In this document: positions 46,021 to 57,324 of the stretch, piece by piece
Position numbering within the stretch: position 1 is the first letter of the stretch
How the letters are laid out: each line of letters starts with the position of its first letter
Assembly: GCA_011037195.1 (NCBI GenBank)
Contig: JAAEAF010014745.1
Span: 94,691-158,690, forward strand
DNA: 64,000 nt
Source: Triatoma infestans
Taxonomy: Eukaryota; Arthropoda; Insecta; Hemiptera; Reduviidae
Direction: 5' to 3'
Notes under the pieces: model-generated
Seen by the model: the letters and a program-made list of their open reading frames with translations, nothing else
The model's database searches: none
Told to the model about the DNA's origin: nothing
Program-made: the position numbers and the translations under genes

Positions 46021-46072
46021 CCACAAAATGAAGCAGGCTACCACGGAAAATGTCTCTGATACTCAGGCTTTT

Positions 46073-47434
46073 ATTTGATATGTTAGCAAAATCTATTACA
46101 GAAAGTCTTTGCATGACATCTGATCTTTTAAGTCTAGCCCTGAATAAAGTAGGTCTCACTTTAAATTTTCCTTTTCAAACTTCATGAAATTTCTGCCAGA
46201 TTAACATATCCATAATTATCTTTTGTAAGTTTCTAACAAGATAATATCTATAAACATATCATTAGAATAAAGAATCTTGCAAATAATTTTAAGAATCTAT
46301 GAAAAACTATATTATTTACTGATGAAATAATTTTAATAGTAAGAACCACAATTTAAACAAAAAAAAAAAAATTAAATTATAAACAGTTAATTAACTATAA
46401 TAATAATTATATGTAGTCCTTATTACTATTGGATTAAATATAACTAGAAGGCATGTCTAATAAAGTATTGTTGTAGTCGTGACCGCTAGATGATCGTGGT
46501 ACATTTTAGCCGTCTGTCTGTTCACAGACGTATGTATTTTAATTCTATTTATATCATATGTATACGGCTTTTTTTTTCTTTTTTTTTTTAATAATTAAAT
46601 TATAGATATTTTTATACATTTTTATTATTTCTTATTATGCTTTAAAGTTAGGCAAAATATGTTTAGAAGAAATAAATCAAGAAGTTTCTAACCAAAAATA
46701 AAAAGAAAATAATTGGAGCATACTGCGTAGTAAACCAAATCTCATAGGAGTTCATTATTCATTGAGGAGGGGTCCTTGATGCGATCTGAAGGTCATTGCA
46801 ATAATGCGCGTTGTGTGAGAAGTTCTGTTCTTATTATCTATTCATTCGCTTACGTATAGGTTAGTTAATGATTTAATACTTGTGTCATTTTATTACATTC
46901 GCTATTCACTAACTTTTAAATAGTTTTTGTCGTAAAAAAAAAAAAATAACATTACTGTACAGAACCTACAGTGGCTTTAAAACTTATTAATAATTTATTT
47001 ACATATTGTGGTTTGTTTAATCAACATTTGTTTATTATTTTAAATTAGTTTATTGTGTTTTAGGTATTGTAAATGTTGTTTTAGGAATGAAAGAAACATG
47101 ATGAATTCATTTCCAGCTTTTAATCAAATTACTCTTAATTGGAAACTATAATGGAAAATTACCTATATCTTTTGATTGTCCATAATTATTTTATCAGTTT
47201 TTTAACAATTAAATCTCGTTGTTCAAATCTCCAACACTATCAGTGAGACTTTTTTCTAAGACAATGATACCTTTGTGTGTGCACCTGAACAAATATCTTT
47301 TGTCATTTTTTTTGGCATTGATATTATTAAAGATATCATACTTCCTTCTGATTCATCTCTCAATGTAGGTGGTCCTATTGTTATATATCATGCTTTTATT
47401 GTCTTCTTCAGGGCCCATTCTTCTTGATTTTTTT
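46073..47434. other. AT-rich stretch without genes
   Basis: No motif-bearing frame or known repeat was seen. Confidence 0.5.
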
Positions 47435-47444
47435 TATCTCATTT

Positions 47445-47689
47445 GTTAGATTTTTTTTCTTTTAGGCGCATCAACATCTATGGTCATTTTGCGGCCGGAG
47501 CCTTCTCAGTGCACTGCCGGCCTCCGGATAGTATTCTCTCGTTACCGACAATACTGTCCATCACCGGACATCGAGCTGTAGAGGCTCCTAGGAAGAAAAA
47601 ATCTAAGGGTAGCACATCTGGGCTCAAACCCGGGTTCTCCGCGTGGGAGTCCAGTACGCTAACCATTTAGCTCCCTTTTGGGAAATTCG
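47445..47689 (-). repeat. SINE1 full-length copy, minus strand, 10-bp TSD
   Basis: The complement runs from the head (AGCTAAATGGTTAGCGTACT; GGTTTGAGCC B-box) to the GATGCGCC tail. TATCTCATTT at 47435-47444 and 47690-47699 is the duplication. Confidence 0.85.
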
Positions 47690-47975
47690 TATCTCATTTT
47701 ATCTTATTTTATCTCTCTAAACATATTCTTACTATAACTTAAACAAAAATTAATATCATTTAAAAACAAGCATGATAAATAAAAACGAATACATTTGATT
47801 TCCTGTAATATTTATTTTAACGTCTTCTCCAATTTACCGCTAACCTTCTTACATATCAATTTACTTACATATTTTCTTATATTAACCCTGCTTGTAATTT
47901 GTATCTATTTATTACTTGTACATATTTTTGACTGTCCATAAACTTTGCATCGCCTTTCTTCAAGCCTTATCTATT

Positions 47976-48167
47976 TTTTTTTTTTTTTATTTAAGGCGTC
48001 TCAACATCTGTGGTCATTTGCGCCCGGAGCCTTCTCAGTGCACTGCCGGCCTCCGGACAGTGTTCTCCCGTTACAGACAACACTGTCCATCACCGGACAG
48101 TGAGCTGTAGGGGCTCCTAGGAAGAGAAAATCTAAGGGTAGCACGGCTGGATTGGAACCCGTGATCA
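47976..48167 (-). repeat. SINE1 copy, head truncated, minus strand
   Basis: Body and tail are intact but the A-box half of the head is missing. GCCTTATCTATT (47964-47975) and GCTTTATCTATT (48168-48179) are the TSD, so the copy was truncated at insertion. Confidence 0.85.
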
Positions 48168-48179
48168 GCTTTATCTATT

Positions 48180-48494
48180 CTTATTAATACAGTATACTCC
48201 TGAAATAACTTATCCCTCCCCCCACATAAAATAACTTGATAAAACACTGAGCGTACTTTACACTATTAAAATTTAGTCATGGAGTATTCTGAAAATTTAG
48301 AAACAAATTTATTATACACTATTTTTTTAATGTCTAATCAAAACTTATAATAATTCCATTTTGTCATTAATCACTCACATACACATAGTAACATAACCTT
48401 ATAACCTCCCCACATAATTATATACAACCAACAAGTGTGAGTAAAACAAGTAACAGAAACATCACGTTGAAGTGAACTCTCTCTATACGAACTT
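48180..48494. other. Stretch without a recognisable gene
   Basis: AT-rich sequence only. Confidence 0.45.
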
Positions 48495-48499
48495 GGTGA

Positions 48500-48545
48500 A
48501 TTTTGCTCTGACGATGGATGAAAGTCCCGAAACCGGTCAGGAAGA
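48500..48545 (+). ncRNA. Isolated hammerhead-like core, third sequence type
   Basis: Plus strand: CTGACGA (48508-48514), stem II TGG...CCC with a longer loop, GAAA (48529-48532), ACCGGT, C, AGG. Box 1 again differs only at position 7. Stem I is weak. No mirror arm was found nearby, so this belongs to a solo terminal repeat or another family. Confidence 0.5.
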
Positions 48546-48899
48546 AAATAAATATGCATATTACGATGGATAAAATACTAGATGTTATCCAGCATAGCGG
48601 ATCCATCCACATATTCAAGAATAATATATATATATTTGAGAATAATAAATTCCACAAATGTTTAAGCAACATTTGATTTTATTTATTTCAACAGTATTTT
48701 TCAAGAGTTACTCTTTGAGAAATGAAAAATTGATTCTACTATTTTTAGACCTTTTATTGTTGCAATCTGAAATTTAAAAATGATCTGATAATTTAACATA
48801 AAATTAAAAAAAAAAAACTAAAAATGAACTCTGTTATTTAAAAAAATACTCCTACTTCATTACGTCACCTAATATTAGTACTTGTCACTTAATATTACT

Positions 48900-49260
48900 C
48901 GTCTGAACAGAACACGGTTGCCTCTACTGTTGGCAGAAGTGGAAGACTTAAACTGGAAGGACAGATTTGGAGACCTCCTCACCCACCAGCCAATCGTACG
49001 CATGGAAAGGACAATTAGCCCCATCCAATAGCTACAGCCACTAGCAACAAGGAGGGTGAATTAGTCCCTGCCTATTTCCTGTTATTTTTTTTAACCATCC
49101 TGTGTTTTTTATCATTGTTGAGCTAGCTTACAGACACTTACCGGAAGAAACCTATTGCAATATGGGCGAAACGTCGGTTTTATGAAACCACCGATGAGGT
49201 CACCGATCTGAAAAACTAAGTGCTTGCCAACTTTACTACTAGAACTGAAGAAACCATAAA
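48900..49260 (+). repeat. Possible 3' end of a hammerhead-bearing retroelement
   Basis: An open frame (TRLPLLLAEVEDLNWKDRF, then GDLLTHQPIVRMERT) stops at about 49,028. About 110 bases later is a decayed hammerhead core: CGGAAGA, stem II CCTATT...ATGGG, GAAA (49168-49171), ACGT, C. An ORF end followed by this core fits the layout of Penelope-like elements. The frame has no motif I can name. Confidence 0.35.
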
Positions 49261-49952
49261 AAATTACTAAAATTTTTAGCCATTTATTAAACAAAAATAA
49301 TTTAATTTACCAAGAATTTACATAATTTTCATTCCATGTAGAAACACTTTACCAAATAGTTTTAATAATTTCAACTTTATAATAAGGAATATACCTTAAT
49401 AAAAAATAGTTGGAATATAAATTCTCAGAAACAGGTGCCAAATATTAAAAATAGAATTGTATATTTTATTTAGTTTAGTGAGCCAAGTTTAACAACATCT
49501 TATATCTAATATAAAAAATGGAACCAAAATTAATTTTTTTTTTATTTGAAATAAATTTTATAAGAAACTAAATGGTCCAGTATTTCATAATTCAAGGAGG
49601 CTGCCATATATTATTGTTCAAATCTCAGTTTGTTTATAATAATCTTATATTTCTACAGCACTTTAGTTCAAGACGATTGGAGTAAGCACGTTCAGGCAAT
49701 CGCCAATAGTTAAAAAGAAGTTGGAAAAGAAACATTCAAACGGTTATTTGCTTACCACACATTTCCCAACTTCCATTAACATTTTCTGCACTTTTGAGAT
49801 TTGTACAAAGCAATTATTTAGTCTTTATACTTCATGAACGGTGGAAACATACCTACAGAAAAAGCAATTAAGAGATATGTTTTACGTTATGACAGCCCCC
49901 AAGAAAAATGTGTAAAGAAAAAATTATAGATCTGTATATGTTTGCTCAAGAT
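49261..49952. other. AT-rich stretch without genes
   Basis: No motif-bearing frame or repeat end was seen. Confidence 0.45.
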
Positions 49953-51399
49953 CATAGGTTCCCAAATAGTCATAGTGGTTGCTATGGATCCTTAGGTGAC
50001 CGCTGAGGAGGGTATGTGGCAAATTGAAATTAATTAGCGGGTGGTGCGTGGGCAACATCGGGAGTCCGCTAGGGTTTAATATAAAGTAAAATAATTGTGA
50101 CCTAGTTTCATTATTATGGAAGCTAAAATACTTACTTTTTACTTTTATGGTGTTTCCCCTCATTGAGTTCGCCTCAAGTCAGCCGTTCTCTCCACAGCGT
50201 TCTATCCCACCAATCTCCATCTTTCAGTCCTCTCCCCATCATCTCCTCCTCTATCTCTTCGTCCCATCGACGTGCTGGTCTTCCTCTTTTCCTCCTTCCA
50301 GAAGGGGCCCAATTCCGCACCTTTTCCGGCCACCTGTCTGGGGCCATTCGTCGCACGTGCCCATACCACCTCATCTTTCTCTTCACTACTTTTTGATTCA
50401 TCCTTTTCTCTATGCCCATTTCCTCCAGTATATCCTCATTCCTTATCCGGTCCGCCCTTGTTCTCCTTAGACATCTCCGCCAATACTCCATCTCCACAGC
50501 ATTCACTTTTTTCATTAAATTGGCTTGTCCAAGTCTCAGATCCGTACAGTAAAATTCCCTCTTTAATGGAACAGAAGATCCTTCTTTTATTCTCCCTGGA
50601 TATACTGGTGTTCCAGAGGATGGATTGAAGCATTCTTACAGCTTTCTTGGCCTGCCCGCTTCTTGCCCTCACTTCCGCACTACATCTTCCCTCTTCATCT
50701 AGAATCGAGCCCAAATATTTGAAAGCTTTCACTTTTTTGATCCTGTACCTATCCACTTCCAAATCACCATGTACTCCGTTTTTAGAAAATTTATAGCTAA
50801 AATAAATAACAATAAATTGATTGATAGCGATTTTTACTTCGTGAGTAAAATATAAAGAATAGATAGGTACATAAAATACAAGTAATGACAAGCATCCGTA
50901 CAGTGGTAGTCGGGCCGACCGCGGCCATCTGTGTCTACATATCTATGCAGGTTTAAACAAGAACGGAATCTCGCCGCTATTTACAAAATAACTTGTCTAA
51001 AATATGGCAATATAAAAGAGTCGTGTATCTATTCATAAGAATCCATACTAATACAGGAGCAATTGATTGAATTATCCACAAATGAGGAGCTGAAACCAAT
51101 GTTTGAACTTTGAACAAGTACAATACAAATTCTGGTTATAAAAACGAGATACCACTTTTATATCCTGAAAAAAATATTGTTTTTTGTATTTTAAACTGAA
51201 AGTTATAATTTCAATAAATACTACTTTAAATATCAAAATGTTTTATTTATATTTTATTTTTACGCCATTCAAGACATCAATGTTAAGTTGGTAATGTTTC
51301 TATTATGCAGTTATGTAGAGTTATTTCACTTGGGGGTTTATGGTCAGTGGTTTTCGCTACAAGAAGGGGCCCATGGGCATAGAAGTTTGGGAACCATTG
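49953..51399. mobile_element. Probable non-autonomous hAT element
   Basis: The left end CATAGGTTCCCAAATAG and the complement of the right end CAATGGTTCCCAAACTTC are inverted and close to the CAGTGGTTCCCAAA type of hAT terminus. Flanking octamers CTCAAGAT and TTCTAGAG agree at 5 of 8 positions, weak support for a decayed 8-bp TSD. The interior has no transposase but holds a LINE fragment. Confidence 0.55.
50155..50790 (-). pseudogene. LINE-E C-terminal fragment, one frameshift
   Basis: Minus strand: KVKAFKYLGSILDEEGRCSA, KKAVRMLQSILWNTSISREN, ILLYGSETW, then after a one-step frame change near 50,510 KVNAVEMEYWRRCLRRTRAD, MRWYGHVRRMAPDRWPEKV and GRRKRGRPARRWDEEIEEEM, with a stop at 50,174. This is the same kind of RT C-terminus as LINE-A. 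The frames are well preserved apart from one break, so the copy is fairly young. Confidence 0.8.
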
Positions 51400-52647
51400 T
51401 TCTAGAGTCTAGACTATACTAGTACAAACATATTGTGAATTTCCAGTTTTAAGTTGTACCAGCCATAATTATAGATACACCAGCCACATACATAAAAAAC
51501 ACCGCAGCAATTTCAAAAAGAAAAAATACTTTTTTAATGCTCAGAGAACTGAGTAAAACATTTCTATTTCTGTGAAAAACTTCAATAATCTGACACGTAC
51601 TTGCGGTACTTCTTTAAGAGTTCCCCGCTGTAGCTATGTACTTAGAGGTTGGAGACTACCATGTGAGGATTTGCGCAGAAATTGGATAGATTCATATAAT
51701 AGCTTTAGGTTTTATATGGTGTGGTAATATGAGTAATATACAATATAGTATAAAAGCTTTCCGCCTCTGTCCATGCCACCTGATCCCTACTTGGGGGAGG
51801 TAGAGTCCGCTGTAAAAATGGATAATACTATTTCCTTTTATAGCAGTAAAAGAAAGTATTTAATAATTTTTGTTTGTATTGGAAAGGGAAGGGCATGAAT
51901 ATTCATTAAATTCCCAGAAAGATTGTCTCGCAACGTCGATCCTGGTCCTAAGTTTCCTGCACTTTTTTAACAAGTTTACCTTATTAAAACTATATATAGG
52001 ACTTGGTGCGATTCTAAAAGTAACTACAACATTCTAAATGACTGGCCTGCCTCCAGCCGACAAAGGGCTTCCAGCAGCAGCAAACGATACCATAAGATTA
52101 TGCTTTTTTGTGTTTGTAATATATGTATATACAGGGTGACAATTTTAACTTGCACTACCCTCATGTCTTGAATAGTACGCTAAGTAGAAAAAAATATTAC
52201 AAATAATAAATTGTTTCAAGGACTTCAAATATATTATCAATTAAATTTGTTTTAGCTGAAGAGAGAAATAAGAGATATCGAAACCAACTTTCTTGTTTCA
52301 AATTGGATTACATTTTTTTTTTTTTTTGTTAACGAATGCTTAAATAAATTTTTATTTTTTTTTCAAGAAAAAAGGTAATTACCTAAACGAGAAAAAGTCG
52401 TTGAATATTCGCCAATATTCAATAAGTTTATATATTCTTCAATCAATTTATACTTTGTCCTTATTGGCAACAAAGAAACTTCGTCTTTTAATAAATACAA
52501 TAACATTCCCTGATCTGCAGAAGAAAATAAAATAATCTATTGATTACATTAATATTATAATGCAGTTTACAATTGCAACACAGGTTTAAAATTAAACCAA
52601 TAATAGAATGTAATACCAATAATAATTTTTTTTTTATTAATTTTTTT
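51400..52647. other. Stretch without genes; possible single transposon terminus
   Basis: AT-rich. ATACAGGGTGACAATTTTAA near 52,130 looks like a transposon end, but no inverted partner was found. Confidence 0.4.
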
Positions 52648-53452
52648 ATTTTTGGGCGCGTCAACATCTATGGTGTCTAGAGCCTGCTGTTGGTGTGTCT
52701 TTTGGCATATGTTTGTCGGGCTTTCAGACGTAGATGACCTCACAGCCCTCATCCTTATGTATGAGTGCAGTGGGTTGTCGGCAGTCTAAAATGCTCATTG
52801 GGGGCCCGGATGGAGCTTTGAGTAGCGGGGTCCGATGTCTTTCACGGACCTCCCTCAGACATCTGGTTGGATTCCTCACTGGGCATTGTGGTTTAAGGAG
52901 ACATCTCTATATAATGGGACTCGTGCCTGACCCCTTTTGTAGAGTTTGTGAGACTGAGGAGGAAACACCCATGCATCTGATGACGAATTGTTTGGGTTGT
53001 GAGGAGATTAGGTTTAGGACCTTCGGCCGGAATAGGATATCGGTAGAGGATCTTAAGCTGTGTCCTTTAAGGTTTTGGTCCGATTTGTTCGGTCTGTGGT
53101 GAAACTTAGATGGTTAAAACCTGGGCCTGGATTTTCGTTCTAGACCCAGTGGTTGTTATTCTTTAGGGGTAGCTATATGGGCCTTGGGAGGCTTTGGATA
53201 GCGTAGGGTTTGCCCTCCCCTTTTGTGAATAATAATAATAACATCTATGGTCATCGGCACCCGGAGCCTTCTCAGTGGGCTGCCGGCCTCCGGCCAGTGT
53301 TTACGCGTTACAGACAACACTGTCCATCACCGGACAGTGAGCTGTAGAGGCTCTTAGGAAGAAAAAAATCTAAGGGTAGCCCAGGTGGACACGAACCCGG
53401 GTCCTCCGCGAGGGAGTACAGTATGCTAACCACTTAGCTATTCGCTTCCCTA
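52648..53452 (-). repeat. SINE1 copy split by a LINE insertion
   Basis: The 3' tail lies at 52648-52674 and the body plus head at 53240-53452 (head GCTAAGTGGTTAGC-like, B-box GGTTCGTGTCC). The duplicated AACATCTATGGT belongs to the SINE. The LINE therefore arrived after the SINE. Confidence 0.85.
52675..53239 (+). pseudogene. LINE-B 3' fragment inserted in SINE1
   Basis: Frame 52734-53102 includes GLRRHLYIMGLVPDPFCRVC and HLMTNCLGCEEIRFRTFGRN, the C-C-H-C finger of LINE-B, followed by the 3' UTR and an (AAT)n tail at 53,229-53,240. AACATCTATGGT at 52663-52674 and 53240-53251 is a perfect 12-bp TSD. The RNase H is absent. Confidence 0.88.
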
Positions 53453-53529
53453 ATAATACCAGTCATGAAAATAATAATAAGTGCTTTGTACAAACTTAAC
53501 AATTTCCTCTCAACTTTACAAATAAAAAA

Positions 53530-53774
53530 TGGGAAGCCCAAGAAGGGCCAAAGGCTTGCCAGGCGGCGATTTGATGAATAGGAGGGCGTGTGGTAAGCAC
53601 GCCGCCGTTCCCACGCCGTTTAGTATCGGCTTTCGCTACCTAGGGCGCTACCAACTGTAGCTTTCCATTTTTTATCACGATGCTGTGTGAGCACCAACTT
53701 TGCCCTCACGGGAATCAAACCCTGAATTCTCGCACGAAAGGCAAGTACACTAGCCACTAGACCAACGCGTGAGG
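53530..53774 (-). repeat. SINE2 full-length copy with tRNA-Glu-like head
   Basis: On the minus strand: CCTCACG acceptor strand, TTGGTCTAGTGGCTAG A-box, an anticodon-loop-like CTTTCGT, GGGTTTGATTCCC B-box and CGTGAGG. The A-box and TTC triplet match tRNA-Glu. The body and a GGCAAGCCTTTGGCCC tail follow. It is the best reference copy of SINE2 here. Confidence 0.82.
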
Positions 53775-54375
53775 ATTTTCCAAATAAATAATTATAAAAA
53801 TAAAATTTAAACTTAAAAAAGTGTTTTATTGCTTATCTTGGCCTAGCTAAGTTGTTCCATAGTCTATTAGCAGTGATGATAAAAGAATTATGGGTAAATA
53901 GCAGCCCTATTAGGGTTATATGTAAAATCTAGAATCAACAGTTCTTTATAGCTCGTAAGCCTAGAGCAGCTTTTACTATAAACATATCCACCAAATTTTT
54001 TGGTGTTTAAAATTTAAACAACTATATAGATAAAATGGCCAGTAAAATACCTTCTACGGTACTCAACATTAAGCCAGTTTAAACTGGGGTAATGTGTAAT
54101 TTTATGTGGTCATCTTTTCTAATATTTAACATGAGCCGGATGCAAGAATTAAGTGACCTGTGTAATTTTTTAAATTCAGTTCAGAAGTGAGATCACCATA
54201 ATATACTTGGCAGTTTTTATCAAAATAAGGAAATATTAGTGTACTAATTGAGTGTTTACCGAGGGGGTGTATAGTTGAAGCTCAATATTTTAATGGTGTT
54301 TCAACTGACATTAGGATTTATGAACACTATTGCAGACATTGTTAATATGACTATTTCAAGACAAAGGTATTAGAG
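53775..54375. other. Stretch without a recognisable gene
   Basis: AT-rich. No motif-bearing frame. Confidence 0.45.
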
Positions 54376-54500
54376 ATTCACCAGAGACATTTTCCTTGAT
54401 AGCCTGCTTCTTTTTAACCGGGTTCGAGCGTTCACCATCATCAGGATATTTTTTTGTCAAACAGTGTAATAACAGACTTGCACAGAGAAAGTACAGTTGA
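54376..54500 (-). ncRNA. Single hammerhead-element arm, box 2 mutated
   Basis: CAGAGACATTTTCCTTGATA and GCCTGCTTCTTTTTAACCGG match the arm at 45.8 kb. On the minus strand box 1 is CTGATGA (54438-54444, intact) but GAAA has become GAAC and helix III reads CCCGGTT. It is likely inactive. No mirror arm is nearby. Confidence 0.55.
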
Positions 54501-54981
54501 TACACTCTATGGGACTCAATAGTGATACAATAATCCATATGACTCGAACAGGGATTCTCCCAAATTCAAGCTACCCTCAAAACTACTCCACCAATCCCGC
54601 CCATAATACATAAATATATAAAACCTTAGTTCTCTAATCATTATTGCATATATGTATTAGGCAATTAAATAATTTGTTTAATTGTTTCTGTCAGATTTCT
54701 TGTAGAAACTATATACTAAATGGGACTATATAACTGTATAACTGAAAGGAATTTTACCCTCGATATCGAATGGGATCTTCAATATAGAGGTCGTAATTGC
54801 TGTTGGCCTAAATGTGCCCGAATGCCAAATGTTGTTAAAAGTATGAGGTGTTAAACAATTTGCTTATACATTAACTTATATAATTTTTTCTAACAATCAA
54901 TTAACTAAACCCAAAGAAAGTTGCTAAGAATTAATTTTATACCTTTTTTTTTTGTTTCGGATTTCTTTCTTTTACTCTTTT

Positions 54982-55560
54982 TAGGGCAAGTGCGCATTAG
55001 GCGGCCTGACTGCCGCGACCAGTGGATGGTAGTGTGGCTGGTATGGCGGCCAAAATAGTCAGTTCATATCTGTTTTTGTAAAATTTGTTCAACGAGCTCT
55101 AGATTATAGAAATAGAGCCAATCAATTATGCCTACAGTTTCATAATTAATAATTATAACCAAAAAAAAATAGTCATTTTCTTTGTTATCTGTAATTTTGC
55201 TTTTCTTTTTGTATATACATTAATAACCAAACTCTGGCAAACGGCTTTATGCCATGTTATATGTTAATACTAATCTACTTTTTTTTGTATATAATATTTT
55301 CTTTTAAATAAAATGCATTATTATTAGCCAAATCATTTCAAAAATGCTAGCAAAACGTACTAGACGCCACGGCTAATGCGCTCGCAATGATGGATTTCTA
55401 ACAAATAGAGTGATTCTCGACGGCCACGCCGGTGGAGGACCTCGCCGGCCGGCCGTGGCGGCGTAGACTTGGCCGTTGGCCGCTTATCGCTAAGTGCGCG
55501 CATATTCTCAAATACCAGTAGACCTCAATGGCCGTCGCGGCCTGGTCGCACTTGCCCTTA
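54982..55560. mobile_element. MITE with GC-rich inverted ends
   Basis: The left end TTAGGGCAAGTGCGCATTAG and the complement of the right end TAAGGGCAAGTGCGACCAGG share AGGGCAAGTGCG. GCCGCGACCA-like and GGCGGCC segments recur in both ends. The interior is AT-rich and non-coding. The GC-rich ends stand out against the surroundings. Flanks are TTT and ATAA; I could not fix the TSD or superfamily. Confidence 0.65.
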
Positions 55561-56627
55561 TAATTTCCAATTGGATTGCATAAAAATCCTCATTTGCCCT
55601 ACTATATCACACGGCCACCCCCAAATTGGACTATATAATTGCAGTAGTTCATCGTAGGAACAAATTTATCCATTAAAATTCACATAATTTTATAAAAAGT
55701 AATATTTACAGTGCTCTGTAATAGAAACATACACTTTGATTTCATTTTCTCCTCATTTATAATGTTTGTAACAAAAAAAAAACTAAACGTCCTTGTAGGC
55801 ATTTTAAAGTTAGTAATTATTTCAATAAAAATGATAGTTAAACACCCACGCTCCTTTTTTACACTTAACAATCGTGTTATATTTAAATATGATATAGTTA
55901 AAATAAAAAACAAACAACAAAAATTAATTCCAGTTGATTAATAGAGTTTGAAGTGTAACAAATAGTATGCATTTAAAACTGGATCTGTCATCTCACCTTC
56001 TTGTGTGTAGAGTTAATCGCTTCATTTTGAATACAAATTAGAACAGTTAAGCGCCTAAACATGTTTATAAAGAAGCCAAGTATGATTTGACAATATAATT
56101 AGTAAAACTAGTGTTAAGATATTCAATAATTATGCGTTAGATAATTTAGAGGATGGTGAATTTTCTATCTAATGAAACTAATTTGTACTAGACATAATGT
56201 AATTAATTTTGGTTTTGGTAATTTGAAAAGTTACATTAAAATTGTTGTCTCTAAGATTAATTTAATAATAATAACCACTAATATTTTAAGATTAATTGCC
56301 ACTATTATTCCACAATTTGAATAGATTGGAATAAAAATGTCATTATATTCTGTTTACTTTTTTTGGAGAGCTAATCATTGGAAAAAAAGTTCGCACTTTT
56401 TTTTCTTTCTTTTTTTATGGCTGCAAGAAGAAATATGGTATTTATGTCAAGGGTTTCTAATTTGTGTTTTCATCATGCTCTTTTGATCCTCTGAACACGA
56501 AATAGTTGATCAGTGAGTGAAAAAGTAATCCTCTTTTTTATACACTCGAGTTAAGGCATTGATCACACCAACTGAACGAGAGAGTAAAAGCTCTTTATCG
56601 CGTGATTGTTTTTTTTTTTTTTTTTTT
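55561..56627. other. AT-rich stretch without genes
   Basis: Overlapping frames on both strands at 55680-55941 have no recognisable motif. Confidence 0.45.
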
Positions 56628-56957
56628 AATTTAACGCGTATCAAATCTAGGTAGATGTAGATTCTGTGACGGGTTGGCTACCAAGCCCACGCCACTGCGA
56701 CCCTCATGGGTCTATTGTGGCACCCACGACTTAGGGCACCCTTCCAGTCATGTCCCTAGATGGTTATTGGCGTCTGGAGCCTTCTTAGTATACTTGTCGA
56801 CCTCTCTCGTTACAAACAACACTGCCCATCATCGGACAGTGAGCTGTAGAGGCTCGTAGGAAGAAAAAAATTTAAGGGCAGCACTGGGGGAACTCGAATC
56901 CAGAACCTCCGCGTGAAAGTCCAACGCGCTATCACTGATCTAATCCCTTCCCTACTC
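56628..56957 (-). repeat. SINE1 copy with a 100-bp internal insertion
   Basis: The SINE body (GAGCCTTCTTAGTATACTTG) and head are present, but about 100 bp at 56,655-56,755 (including GACGGGTTGGCTACCAAGCC) interrupts the 3' region. The insertion is GC-richer and unlike any other repeat here. Confidence 0.75.
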
Positions 56958-57076
56958 GCATGATGAATATTCATTTGTTTCTGCAATCGCAATAAATTGC
57001 TTCTTAACTAATATGAATGTAAAAAAAAAAAAAAAAAAAAAAAATATGGAAATTTGCAAATTATAATAATTTATTC

Positions 57077-57262
57077 CACGCGGAGGACCCGGGTTCGAGT
57101 CCAGCGGTGCTACCCTAGATTTTTTTTCTTCCTAGGAGCCTCTACGCTACTGGCCGGTGATGGACAGTGTTGTCTGTACCGAGAAACACTGTCCGGAGGC
57201 CAGCAGTGCACTGAGAAGGCTCCGGGCGCCAATAACCATAGGTATGTTGACGCGCCTTAATA
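57077..57262 (+). repeat. SINE1 copy, head truncated
   Basis: Starts at CACGCGGAGGACCCGGGTTC (B-box) and continues to GTTGACGCGCCTTAATAATA. It is opposite in orientation to the copy at 56.6 kb, with a 25-base A-run between. Confidence 0.8.
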
Positions 57263-57324
57263 ATAATAAAAAAAAAATAATATATCATTATTATTTTATT
57301 TCCAATTAAAAATTAAAATAATAA

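Larger units (their letters stand above)
45764..46060. mobile_element. Palindromic hammerhead element with perfect 12-bp TSD
   Basis: After a 34-base unpaired lead, ATCAGAGACATTTTCCGTGG (45,798 on) is complemented by the sequence ending at 46,060. Nearly the whole 263-base stretch folds on itself around GTTTCAC/GTGAAAC near 45,928, with only a few mismatches. ACTCAGGCTTTT at 45752-45763 and 46061-46072 is an exact 12-bp TSD. One hammerhead core sits in each arm. It has no ORF, so it depends on another element. High arm identity suggests a recent insertion or gene conversion. Confidence 0.85.

Noticed and set aside
50147..50628. Three plus-strand Ser/Pro-rich frames
   Set aside because: Antisense shadows of the LINE-E C-terminal frames.
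52130..52180. Transposon starting ATACAGGGTGACAATTTTAA
   Set aside because: Only one end was found. No inverted partner or duplication in the window.
53700..53774. Functional tRNA-Glu gene
   Set aside because: The head is joined to the SINE2 body shared with two other copies, and the stems contain mismatches.
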